Below, piece by piece: positions 9,139-16,801 of a stretch of 64,000 nucleotides of DNA (positions within the stretch are counted from its first letter, which is position 1; every line of letters starts with the position of its first letter). The notes beneath the pieces were generated by a model. The model made no database searches and was not told where the DNA came from. It saw nothing but the letters and a program-made list of their open reading frames with translations. The stretch is from Rhodococcus sp. CH91 (GTDB lineage: Bacteria > Actinomycetota > Actinomycetes > Mycobacteriales > Mycobacteriaceae). The translations under genes were made by a program, and so were the position numbers. The stretch covers positions 65,484 to 129,483 of the forward strand of contig NZ_JAKFYR010000006.1 of NCBI RefSeq assembly GCF_022554085.1, read 5' to 3'.

Positions 9139-9924
9139 GTGAGCACCGAGGACCTTCTGCACACCCACCTGTTCGGGCCCGCCGACGGACCGGAGGTCCT
9201 CGCTCTGCACGGGCTCACAGGACACGGCCGCCGCTGGCGTAACCTCGCGGAACGGTATTTTCCGCAGGTACGCTTCGTCGCGCCCGATCTGCGCGGTCAC
9301 GGACGTTCGCCGTGGACTCCCCCGTGGTCCTTCGAAACCCACGTCACCGACCTCACGGCGGTGCTGGACGCGCACGCCACCGGTCCCGTCACCGTGGTGG
9401 GCCACTCGTTCGGAGGCGCGCTCGCGCTCCATCTCGCCGCGGCGGTCCCCGACAGGATTCGGGCGCTCGTGCTCCTCGATCCGGCGATCGGACTTCCCGC
9501 CGACCGGATGCTCGAGATCGCCGACCTCACGCTCCGCCACCCCGACTACACGGACGAGGCCGAAGCCCGGTCCGAGAAGGTCCACGGCGACTGGGCCGAG
9601 GTCGCGAGCGACCTCCTCGAGGATGAGATCGCCGAGCACCTCGTCGAGCTCGACTCGGGCCGCGTCAGCTGGCGGGTGTGTGTGCCTGCCCTCGTCGCAT
9701 CGTGGGGCGAACTCGCCCGCCCTCCCGTCCTTCCTCCGGCGGGTGTCCCGACGATCCTCGTGCAGGCCGGGAAGGTGCAGCCCCCGTACACGACACCGGA
9801 GTTCCGGCAGGATCTCGCGGAACGACTCGGTGACGACCTAACCGTGCTCGAATTCGACTGCGACCACATGATCGACCAGGCCCGGCCCGGCAAGACGGCC
9901 GAGATCCTCACCCGGATGCTGTAG
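9139..9924 (+). CDS. lipV: Alpha/beta hydrolase, LipV-like
   Basis: A 261-residue alpha/beta hydrolase transcribed away from adnAB. HGLTGHGRRW is the oxyanion strand-turn, GHSFGG the nucleophile elbow with catalytic serine, and the C-terminal CDHMI supplies a histidine. PDLRGHGRSPW is the family's typical second motif. The start is GTG 9139; longer in-frame readings run antisense through adnA and are not credible. The position between adnA and an alkyltransferase-like gene equals that of lipV (Rv3203) in M. tuberculosis, an esterase/lipase. Stop and next start are three bases apart, so it probably forms an operon with the next gene. Confidence 0.88.
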   Translation: MSTEDLLHTHLFGPADGPEVLALHGLTGHGRRWRNLAERYFPQVRFVAPDLRGHGRSPWTPPWSFETHVTDLTAVLDAHATGPVTVVGHSFGGALALHLAAAVPDRIRALVLLDPAIGLPADRMLEIADLTLRHPDYTDEAEARSEKVHGDWAEVASDLLEDEIAEHLVELDSGRVSWRVCVPALVASWGELARPPVLPPAGVPTILVQAGKVQPPYTTPEFRQDLAERLGDDLTVLEFDCDHMIDQARPGKTAEILTRML

Positions 9925-9927
9925 CCG

Positions 9928-10278
9928 ATGGTCACGACGGACGAGCAGATCGAGCGGGTCCGCGAACTCGTGGCGTCCGTTCCGGCGGGCCGAGTCGTCA
10001 CCTACGGCGACATCGCCGTCGCGGCGGGCCTGTCGAGTGCGCGGACCGTCGGATGGATCATGCGGACCGATTCCGCCGACCTGCCGTGGCATCGCGTGGT
10101 CCCCGCCTCCGGCCGGCCGGCCGAGCACCTCGCACGACGACAACTCGCCCGCCTCGAGCTCGAGGGTGTTCCGATCGACGGTGACCGCATCGACCTTCCG
10201 CGCGCCCGGCACCGCTTCCCGAGCGCATCATCACGGTCAGGCGAGGACGGCAGCGAGCCAGGCGGACGCGACGAGTAG
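9928..10278 (+). CDS. Alkyltransferase-like (ATL) DNA-damage recognition protein
   Basis: A 116-residue protein with the DNA-binding fold of O6-alkylguanine-DNA alkyltransferases. The active-site motif reads P53-W54-H55-R56, so the alkyl-accepting cysteine of PCHR is replaced by tryptophan, as in bacterial ATL proteins. ATLs bind O6-alkylguanine and hand it to nucleotide excision repair rather than reversing it. The R39 region (SARTVG) fits the conserved arginine finger and GRVVTYGDIA is the usual N-terminal motif. The end overlaps the convergent DUF6297 gene by 42 bases. Counterpart: Rv3204. Confidence 0.9.
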   Translation: MVTTDEQIERVRELVASVPAGRVVTYGDIAVAAGLSSARTVGWIMRTDSADLPWHRVVPASGRPAEHLARRQLARLELEGVPIDGDRIDLPRARHRFPSASSRSGEDGSEPGGRDE

Positions 10279-11460
10279 GTCCGGTCCCCGGCACCACTGC
10301 CGGAGCAGATCGACCGGTAGCTGCCCGACAGCCGTCACCAGATTCAGGCCGTCGTAGCCGATCGGAGGCCGCGTGCGCAGGCGGTAGGCCGCCGCGCACC
10401 CCCCGACGAGACCGATTGCCACGCTCACCGTCGAGACATCCGAGGCGAGAGCCGTCACCGCGGCGGCGACCGTCGCGACCGCTCCGGGGAAAACCGAGAG
10501 GGAAAGGCGCAGCTGCCGGTCGCCCATGCCGAGAAGACCGGCGAAGTCGGGCTCCCGACACACCTCGCGCAGTCCCGCGGCGGACACCGTCGCCACCGTG
10601 AACACGGCGGCGAGGTGCAGAACTGCGGCCGCGGGTGCAGGCACGACCGCCGCGACCGCCGCACTGCCGAGTACCCCGGCGAACGCCAGAGCCGTCGGTG
10701 CGGGCCGGCGAGTGAGACGGAGCAGGTCGGATCCGACGAGTGCGGAGATCCTGGTGTGCGGCAAAGCGCGGGAACGCCGGGATGCACGGCGCAACCATCT
10801 CCTCCGTTCCACCAGATCGAACAGCGGTGCCGGATCGAGCGCGGTGGCAGAGACCGATAGGGCCGTCGTGGTCTCCGCTGCGGTCGCCCATTCGGGCGCC
10901 CCGATGCGACCGCACGACACGAGCGCGACGGCCCCGAGGAGAGCACCGGCTGCCCACGCTCCCGCGGCGACCGCCGGCCCCGGCGGTGGGACTGCCACAC
11001 CTGCCACACCGGCGACGGCTGCTGCGGCTCCCACCACCGGGCAGACCCGGATCAGCACGGTCACGGGAGCAGGTGCGAGGATCCGGCACTGCACGAGCAC
11101 CGGGAGCGCGACGGCTCCGACACCGAGAGCGGCGGCGACCAGCACGAACGCCACCCGATCCGCGGGTGCCGCGACGAACGCCGCGAGGCGGCCGGCCACC
11201 GCGCCTGCGACGGCACCGGCCAGCAGGCCCGCCGCGACCGTCGGCCGCAGGAACGCACCGCGATCGATCGGGGTGGACAGCAACCAGAACTGTTTCTCCG
11301 CAGCGCAGGTCACGGGACCGAGCGCGCGGGCGGTCGCCGTTCCGAGCGCCGCCGCGACCGCGACCACCAGCCACCCCCAGGCCGGCGAGCACGGCGCAGT
11401 CGCGGCAGGATCCCCGCACGCCGGCAACACCACCGGAAGTGTGAGCAACCACCAGCCCAC
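10237..11460 (-). CDS. DUF6297-like multi-pass membrane protein (ABC-module permease?), possibly frameshifted
   Basis: A very hydrophobic protein of 407 residues from GTG 11460, with about ten Ala/Val-rich membrane segments and two Arg-rich cytoplasmic loops (LVERRRWLRRASRRSR). It follows an ABC ATPase, so it is likely the membrane part of a small exporter. It resembles DUF6297 proteins, but the expected N-terminal cytoplasmic stretch is missing from this frame. That stretch is encoded in another frame just upstream (11461-11597), starting at an ATG that overlaps the ATPase stop. Either the gene is frameshifted near 11455-11480 or translation begins internally at 11460. Confidence 0.7.
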   Translation of the reverse strand: MGWWLLTLPVVLPACGDPAATAPCSPAWGWLVVAVAAALGTATARALGPVTCAAEKQFWLLSTPIDRGAFLRPTVAAGLLAGAVAGAVAGRLAAFVAAPADRVAFVLVAAALGVGAVALPVLVQCRILAPAPVTVLIRVCPVVGAAAAVAGVAGVAVPPPGPAVAAGAWAAGALLGAVALVSCGRIGAPEWATAAETTTALSVSATALDPAPLFDLVERRRWLRRASRRSRALPHTRISALVGSDLLRLTRRPAPTALAFAGVLGSAAVAAVVPAPAAAVLHLAAVFTVATVSAAGLREVCREPDFAGLLGMGDRQLRLSLSVFPGAVATVAAAVTALASDVSTVSVAIGLVGGCAAAYRLRTRPPIGYDGLNLVTAVGQLPVDLLRQWCRGPDLLVASAWLAAVLA

Positions 11461-11597
11461 GCCCCACCCACGTACAGCCCGAGGATGGTCAGCACGACCG
11501 TCGCCGTCCGGCCCGAGGAAGAGGCGTGCCGATGCTCGAAGCGGCGACGGAGTGCACGCACCTCCCGTCCTCCGGGAACGGCCGCGGTCAGCACCAT
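11461..11597 (-). other. Out-of-frame N-terminal segment of the DUF6297-like gene
   Basis: From ATG 11597, overlapping the ATPase stop (11588-11590), the reading frame gives VPGGREVRALRRRF followed by the hydrophobic VVLTILGLYVGGAW. This looks like the normal start of a DUF6297 protein. The frame then becomes shadow-like, while the coding frame resumes one step away as GWWLLTLPVV. One missing base in the G-rich run at about 11463-11475 would join them. Confidence 0.55.
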
Positions 11598-12241
11598 GTG
11601 TCCGACTCCACGATCAGGTCGGCCACCGCATCCACCAGTTCGGCGTCGTGGGAAACCATGAGCACCGTCCCACCCGCCCGTTTCTCGTCGGCGAGCATGG
11701 TGGCCAGCCAGTGGCGACCCGCGTGGTCGAGGTGTTGTTCGGGTTCGTCGAGGACGAGCAGCCTGCGGGGCCGCACCAGAGCGGAGGCCAGGCCGAGACG
11801 ACGGCGCTGCCCGCTCGAGAAGGTCGCGGGAAGGCGATCCGCCGCCGATGCGAGATCGACCTCGGCCAGCGCCCGGCTCGCCGCCTCGAAGGGGCGGGCC
11901 ACGCCGTGACCGGTGGCGACGAGTTGCAGATGCTCGTGTGCCGTGAGATGGGCGAAGGTGGCGACATCACCGAGCACGGCGGCGATCCGGCTCCGCAGGC
12001 TCGCGGAGGTCTCGTCCACCGGCGTTCCGTCGATCTCGACGGAACCTTCGTCGAGCCGGTCGGAACCGACGACACATCTCAACAGGGTCGACTTGCCGGT
12101 GCCGTTGGCGCCGACCACGGCGCAGCATCGGCCCGCAGCGAGATCGAAACTCACTGCCCGGAAAACGGTCAGATCACCGAACGATCGGTGGGCATTGCGG
12201 ACGGACACGGCGGGTGTGCCGTGTCGGCTGGAACAGGACAT
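11588..12241 (-). CDS. ABC transporter ATP-binding protein
   Basis: A 217-residue single-domain ABC ATPase. Walker A is GANGTGKST, the signature region is FSSGQRRRLGLA (degenerate SGQ in place of LSGGQ), Walker B is LLVLDEP, and the H-loop is MVSHD. The start is ATG 12241; the open frame continues further upstream but lacks ATPase homology there. It overlaps the DUF6412-like gene upstream by 68 bases and couples to the membrane-protein gene downstream, implying a small three-gene module. The cargo is unknown. Confidence 0.88.
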   Translation of the reverse strand: MSCSSRHGTPAVSVRNAHRSFGDLTVFRAVSFDLAAGRCCAVVGANGTGKSTLLRCVVGSDRLDEGSVEIDGTPVDETSASLRSRIAAVLGDVATFAHLTAHEHLQLVATGHGVARPFEAASRALAEVDLASAADRLPATFSSGQRRRLGLASALVRPRRLLVLDEPEQHLDHAGRHWLATMLADEKRAGGTVLMVSHDAELVDAVADLIVESDTWC

Positions 12242-12587
12242 GAACGTTCTCCCGGGGTCCTCGTCGGGCAGCGATCGGGGTGCGAGGACGGGAACCGGGG
12301 GCTCGTGGACGCGGCCGGCCGGCGGTGTCGGGATGGGAGTGGCGGCGGAATCCGCCGCGCAGACGTCGTTCTTCGGAGGTCGGACCACGGATACCGCGGC
12401 CGGATGCGAGCAGCAGGTCGTCGGCGTCCGCGACCGACACGAACACTGCGAGGACCAGCACCAGCAGGCCTGCGAGCAACCCGGCGGTCTCACCCGCGGA
12501 CACCGCCGTCACGGGCAGGGCGGCGGTCACGAACCAGGACAGCACGACGACGAGAACCGCTGCGCCGTTCCGCCATCCGAAGAACAC
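12174..12587 (-). CDS. DUF6412-like small membrane protein
   Basis: A 137-residue reading frame. The first 60 residues give two membrane helices (AAVLVVVLSWFVTAALPV and TAGLLAGLLVLVLAVFVSVA), followed by a polar tail with HPDTAGRPRPRAPGSRP, matching the DPDAxGRxRPRAPG signature I recall for DUF6412 proteins. The last 25 residues overlap the start of the ABC ATPase. Function unknown; position suggests a link to the ABC module. The far C-terminus is uncertain, since the alternative frame also looks plausible over 12250-12400. Confidence 0.55.
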   Translation of the reverse strand: MFFGWRNGAAVLVVVLSWFVTAALPVTAVSAGETAGLLAGLLVLVLAVFVSVADADDLLLASGRGIRGPTSEERRLRGGFRRHSHPDTAGRPRPRAPGSRPRTPIAARRGPRENVHVLFQPTRHTRRVRPQCPPIVR

Positions 12588-12655
12588 ACGGGCAGTCTAT
12601 CCCGGAGGTATGGGGGAACCGGGTCGTGAACGACGGGATGAGGCAGCATGAAGGC

Positions 12656-14392
12656 ATGAGCACGCTGACCCACGTCGAAGCGGTGATCGTCGCAGGAGGT
12701 CGTGCGACCCGCATGGGCGGAGTCGACAAGCCCACGCTGACGGTCGGTGGCCGCAGGATGCTGGACATCGCGATCGCCGCGGTCGACGGCTGTGCTCGGA
12801 TCACGGTGGTCGGCCCGCACCGTGACGATCTCGATCCTCACATCCTGCAGATCCAGGAGGCCCCGGCCGGTGCAGGACCGGTCGCCGCACTGGCGGCCGC
12901 CGATCCGGTCGCGGATCTCGTGGTCACTCTCGCTGCCGACCTGCCGTTCATCACTCCGCGGACCGTCACCGCGCTGTTGGATGCCCTGAACGAGGACGCG
13001 AAGGCCGAGGCGGCCTTCGCGGTGGACGACGCCGGCCGTGTGCAATTCCTGCTCGCCGCGTGGCGGGCTCCGGCGCTGGCCGAGCGACTGGCGAGTCTCG
13101 GGGACGATGTGACGAACCGGCCCATGAAGACGCTGCTGCCCGCACGGTACGTCGCGGTCCCGGTCCCCGAGTCCGGTGACTGCGACACTCCGGCCGAACT
13201 GCACACGGTGCGCACCGAGCACACCGTCACCGGCATCGCCGCCGATCCGGACCGGGCGCGGACGATGATCCGGGAATCGTTGCTGCCATTGCCTTCCCGA
13301 ACCGTTCCCCTGGCCGCTTCGCGGCGGGCGACCCTGTCAGCGCCACTCGTCACCGCGGAGGCCCTGCCACGCGTCCCGACGTCCGCCATGGACGGATACG
13401 CCGTCGCCGGTGACGGTCCGTGGCTGCTCCGGGACGAGATCCGTTACGCGGGCGACGGATCGTCGCTCTCGCTGCGCGACGGTGAGGCCGCCCGGATCGC
13501 GACCGGCGCCCATCTGCCCACCGGGGCCACCGCCGTCGTGCGGGACGAATTCGTCCGCGTGGAGGACGGCGTCGTCACCCGCCTTCCCGCTGCGCCCGTG
13601 CGCGACGACGCGCGCCGGCGCGGTGAGGACTGGGACACCGGAACGATCCTCGCCGTCCCCGGGACCGCCGTCACACCCGCCGTACTGTCGGCGGCTACGA
13701 GTGGCGAGATCACGCAGGTACAGGTGCGGGGCCCGCTCCGGGTCCACATCGCACTCACCGGCGACGAGATCCGGCGCACGGGCCCACTTCGTGAGGGGCA
13801 GACGCGCGACTCGCTCGGCCCGGTCCTTCCCGACTTCGTGCGCTGGTGCGGTGCCGACGTGGCAGGCGAGGGACATCTCCGCGACACCGCGGACGGGTTC
13901 GACGCACTGATCTCGGGTACCGACGCCGACGCGATCGTCATCGTCGGCGCGACGGGCGGCGGGGCCGCCGATCAACTACGCGGTGCACTCGCACGGGCAG
14001 GGGCTCACGTCGTCGTCGACCGGGTCCGCTGCAAACCGGGCGGCTCGCAGGTCGCGGCTGTCCTGCCCGACGGCCGGGCCGTACTGGGCCTTCCCGGCAA
14101 TCCGGTTGCGGCGGTGGCGACCTTGCTGGTGATGCTGCCCGCGGTGGTCGAGGGACGCACGGGCCGGACGCCGGCCCCGGCGGTCACCGCTCCTCTGGCG
14201 AACGCCTCCGAGGTGGCCGGGGACATCACACGTCTCCTTCCTGCCCGTCAGGACAGGAACGGACGATGGTTGTGCGACAACGCTGTTCGCACTGCCCACC
14301 TCGCCGGTCTCATCGGCCGCGCCGCGATCGCGGTGGTCCCGCCGGGAGCCTCGGACGGCGACCTCGTCGAACTCGTGACGCTCCCGCGCTGA
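12656..14392 (+). CDS. MobA-MoeA fusion: molybdenum cofactor guanylyl- and molybdenum transferase
   Basis: A 578-residue protein made of two enzymes in one uninterrupted frame. Residues 1-185 are a MobA-type nucleotidyltransferase (VIVAGGRATRMGGVDKP, the GTP-binding loop). From about residue 205 on it is MoeA: VPTSAMDGYAV, RIATGAHLPTGA, ALTGDEI, KPGGSQ and LPGNPVA are the usual motifs. MoeA inserts molybdate into adenylylated molybdopterin and MobA adds GMP, so the fusion joins late cofactor steps. The start is ATG 12656, with ATG 12638 as alternative. The nitrate-related operon follows on the opposite strand, though no molybdoenzyme lies in the window. Confidence 0.9.
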   Translation: MSTLTHVEAVIVAGGRATRMGGVDKPTLTVGGRRMLDIAIAAVDGCARITVVGPHRDDLDPHILQIQEAPAGAGPVAALAAADPVADLVVTLAADLPFITPRTVTALLDALNEDAKAEAAFAVDDAGRVQFLLAAWRAPALAERLASLGDDVTNRPMKTLLPARYVAVPVPESGDCDTPAELHTVRTEHTVTGIAADPDRARTMIRESLLPLPSRTVPLAASRRATLSAPLVTAEALPRVPTSAMDGYAVAGDGPWLLRDEIRYAGDGSSLSLRDGEAARIATGAHLPTGATAVVRDEFVRVEDGVVTRLPAAPVRDDARRRGEDWDTGTILAVPGTAVTPAVLSAATSGEITQVQVRGPLRVHIALTGDEIRRTGPLREGQTRDSLGPVLPDFVRWCGADVAGEGHLRDTADGFDALISGTDADAIVIVGATGGGAADQLRGALARAGAHVVVDRVRCKPGGSQVAAVLPDGRAVLGLPGNPVAAVATLLVMLPAVVEGRTGRTPAPAVTAPLANASEVAGDITRLLPARQDRNGRWLCDNAVRTAHLAGLIGRAAIAVVPPGASDGDLVELVTLPR

Positions 14393-14422
14393 CGACCGGA
14401 CCCGGTCGGGGCGCCTCGGATA

Positions 14423-15148
14423 TCAGCGGCGGCTCGTCGCGATCCGTATCGCACGATCCGGGCGGTTCACCGCAGAGCGGTACCGCCGGACCACGAGATC
14501 CACCACGGCGTCGGACACACCGATCGGAGCGGCCACACCGTCGGCCCCCGCCTCGGCCAGCCTCCGGTGGAAAAGCCCGTCCGCGAGGAGGTACGACGCG
14601 ACGAACACCCGTCGCGCGCCCCCGGCGCGCACCTCGTCGACGACGGTGGCGACCCGCGGTTCGCCGGTCGCGATCCACCCCACCCGCACGGGGGCGTGCA
14701 CGAACGCCGCGACCATCCGGGCCGCGAGGAGGACGTCGCGACGGGCGCGGGGATCGGACGAACCTGCCGCCGCGAGGACGATCGCATCTCCCGTCTCCCA
14801 ACCGGCCTGCCGCAGCCGGTGCACGAGCACGTGCGCGAGGACGGGATCCGGGCCGAGTGCGCGCGTGACGGTGACAGCATCGTTCCCGCCCGCTGCGACC
14901 TCGCGCGGAATGTCGGTGTGTACGTGGTAGCCGGAGGCGAGGAAGGCGGGGACGAGCACACTCGGGCCGCGGGTGTCCCGGAGCACCTCGGACGGCGACG
15001 GTCCGAGTACGTCGACGAATGCCACTCGGGTGGGACCGATCCGGGCGGACACGGCGTCGGCGAGCGAGGCGATCATGTCCACACCGCGCGGATTGCGGGT
15101 GCCGTGGGCGACGAGCAGCGGCGCCGGGTCGGTGCGCAGGCCGGTCAC
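14423..15148 (-). CDS. Sirohydrochlorin chelatase (CbiX/SirB-like)
   Basis: A 241-residue protein with two CbiX-like halves. H15 in VAHGTRNPRG and the histidines of SGYHVHTDIP are the expected metal and substrate ligands. Family members insert iron or cobalt into sirohydrochlorin. As last gene of the narK-nirB-nirD-hemD-like operon it most likely acts as ferrochelatase, making siroheme for NirB. Its ATG overlaps the stop of the preceding gene by four bases (15145-15148). The closest mycobacterial analogue by order is Rv0259c. Metal specificity cannot be decided from sequence alone. Confidence 0.85.
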   Translation of the reverse strand: MTGLRTDPAPLLVAHGTRNPRGVDMIASLADAVSARIGPTRVAFVDVLGPSPSEVLRDTRGPSVLVPAFLASGYHVHTDIPREVAAGGNDAVTVTRALGPDPVLAHVLVHRLRQAGWETGDAIVLAAAGSSDPRARRDVLLAARMVAAFVHAPVRVGWIATGEPRVATVVDEVRAGGARRVFVASYLLADGLFHRRLAEAGADGVAAPIGVSDAVVDLVVRRYRSAVNRPDRAIRIATSRR

Positions 15149-16284
15149 GAGGGCACCCCGTCGAGGTTCACGGCGAGGCGGTAACCCCGCTTGACCACGG
15201 TCTGCACGATCGACGGCGCACCGAGTGCCGAACGCATCCGTGCCACAGCGGTTTCGACGGCGTGCGTGTCGTCACCGCCGCCCGGCAGCGCGGCGAGCAG
15301 TTCCTCGCGGGAGACGACCCGGCCGGCCCGCGCGACGAGCGTGCGCATCAGCGCCATTCCTGCGGGCGGGAGGCACCTCACCGTGTCGTCGACGATCACA
15401 CAACGTCCGCGTGGGCTGAGCACGTGGCCACCTGCTTCGATGCGGACGGCCCGCCGGGGCAGTTCCTCCGCGATGTGCCGGGCGAGCGAACCGAGGCGGG
15501 CGCGGGCCGGCAGGGTGACCGGGACGTCGAGTTCGGCGAAGGGGGCCGCGGTGACCGGACCGACGCACACTGCGGTGACGCCGGTACGCAACGCGCGCAG
15601 CATCGGTTCGAGGAGCCCGATCTCCTTGGCACGCATGAGCATCGAGGCGACGGCCGGGGCGCTGGTGAAGCTCACGGCGTCGAGTCCACGGTCGACGATC
15701 TGTTCGATCATCCGGTCGAGTGCCGTCGGATCCTCCGGCGGTGTCCACCGGTAGACGGGTACGGGCACGACATCGGCGCCGGCAACGCGCAGCGCCTCGC
15801 ACATGTCGGTTCCGGGTTCCCATTCGGTGCGCTCACCGTGCAGTTGCACGGCGATCCGGAGGCCTTCGACGCCTTCGTCCAGGAGGAGTTCGAGCACTTC
15901 GGCGGACGATTCGGACGAGGGTGACCACTCCTCCCGGAGTTCGGCGGCCCGGATCGCTCCGGTGACCTTCGGTCCCCGGGCCAGGATCCGGCTCGTGCCG
16001 ATCGCCCGAGCGAGTTCGTCTGCGAGTCCCCACCCCTCGGCTGCGCCGATCCACCCGCGGAAGCCGATCGCGGTGGTGGCGATCGTGATGTCCGGGGGCC
16101 GGGCGACGATGCAGCGTGTCACCCGCTCGAGTTCGTCGTCGTCGGACAGCGGGATGATGCGGATGGCGGGAGCGTGCACGACTTCGGCACCGCGCCTGGC
16201 GAGGAGCGTGGCGAACTCGTCTGCCCGCCGCGCCGCCGTCACACCGATGGTGAATCCTCGCAACGGCGCGCTGTCTTCGTTCAC
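15145..16284 (-). CDS. Uroporphyrinogen-III synthase domain fused to winged-helix DNA-binding domain
   Basis: A 379-residue two-domain protein. Residues 1-270 form a HemD-like fold (FTIGVTAARRADEFATLL at the start, VSFTSAPAVASML in the second lobe). Residues 285-375 form an OmpR/PhoB-type winged helix ending in VVKRGYRLAVN. HemD closes the uroporphyrinogen-III ring, precursor of siroheme. The DNA-binding tail suggests a regulator that senses a tetrapyrrole or has lost the enzyme role. GTG 16284 overlaps the nirD stop by four bases. M. tuberculosis Rv0260c has the same fusion, beside the chelatase Rv0259c. Confidence 0.85.
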   Translation of the reverse strand: MNEDSAPLRGFTIGVTAARRADEFATLLARRGAEVVHAPAIRIIPLSDDDELERVTRCIVARPPDITIATTAIGFRGWIGAAEGWGLADELARAIGTSRILARGPKVTGAIRAAELREEWSPSSESSAEVLELLLDEGVEGLRIAVQLHGERTEWEPGTDMCEALRVAGADVVPVPVYRWTPPEDPTALDRMIEQIVDRGLDAVSFTSAPAVASMLMRAKEIGLLEPMLRALRTGVTAVCVGPVTAAPFAELDVPVTLPARARLGSLARHIAEELPRRAVRIEAGGHVLSPRGRCVIVDDTVRCLPPAGMALMRTLVARAGRVVSREELLAALPGGGDDTHAVETAVARMRSALGAPSIVQTVVKRGYRLAVNLDGVPS

Positions 16285-16715
16285 GAATCCTCTCCGGTCG
16301 CGCCGTCGTGCCGGCGGTCCCCAGGGACGAGGCTGTGGATCTGGACGACACCGGCCCACACGCGCACGTCGTAGACGGGCAGCCGCACCGACGGATCGTC
16401 GAGGCAACGCCCGTCCTCCAGGGAGAACACCTGCTTGAGCAGTGGGGACGCCACGGTCGGTTCTCCGGCGCGGTCGCCGACGATTCCCCGCGACATCACC
16501 GCGGCGCGTCCGAACGGGTCGAAGTTGCCCACCGCGCGCAGCGTTCCGTCGTCGAGCAGGAACAGGGCCGCCTGTTCGCCGCCGCGCAGCAACACCGCAA
16601 CTCCACGGCCCGGGATGAGATGGCTGAGCGGACACGCCGAGGTCCATTCCAGGCGCCCGTCGAACACACTGTCGCGCGCCGATCCCTGTACGGTCTGCGT
16701 CTCGATGACGGTCAT
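16281..16715 (-). CDS. nirD: Assimilatory nitrite reductase small subunit NirD
   Basis: A 144-residue Rieske-fold protein. The fold is recognisable from the central LLDDGTLRAVGNFDPFG and the later ASPLLKQVFSLEDGRC. As in other NirD proteins, the Cys-His pairs that hold a Rieske iron-sulfur cluster are absent. NirD is the small partner of NirB in NADH-dependent reduction of nitrite to ammonium in the cytoplasm. The gap from nirB is 86 bases, and the stop overlaps the next start. Identification is firm from sequence and context. Confidence 0.93.
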   Translation of the reverse strand: MTVIETQTVQGSARDSVFDGRLEWTSACPLSHLIPGRGVAVLLRGGEQAALFLLDDGTLRAVGNFDPFGRAAVMSRGIVGDRAGEPTVASPLLKQVFSLEDGRCLDDPSVRLPVYDVRVWAGVVQIHSLVPGDRRHDGATGEDS

Positions 16716-16801
16716 CGCTGTCCTCCTTGAAACTGCTGTCCTGAAGTCTGGGTGTCCGGTGTTTCCAGCGCGTTACCCGCTCGTTCCCTCGGAGTAAGCG
16801 G

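Noticed and set aside
14393-14422. Hairpin-like dyad after the MobA-MoeA gene
   Set aside because: Arms of seven bases with a two-base spacer cannot form a stable loop, so I do not call a terminator.
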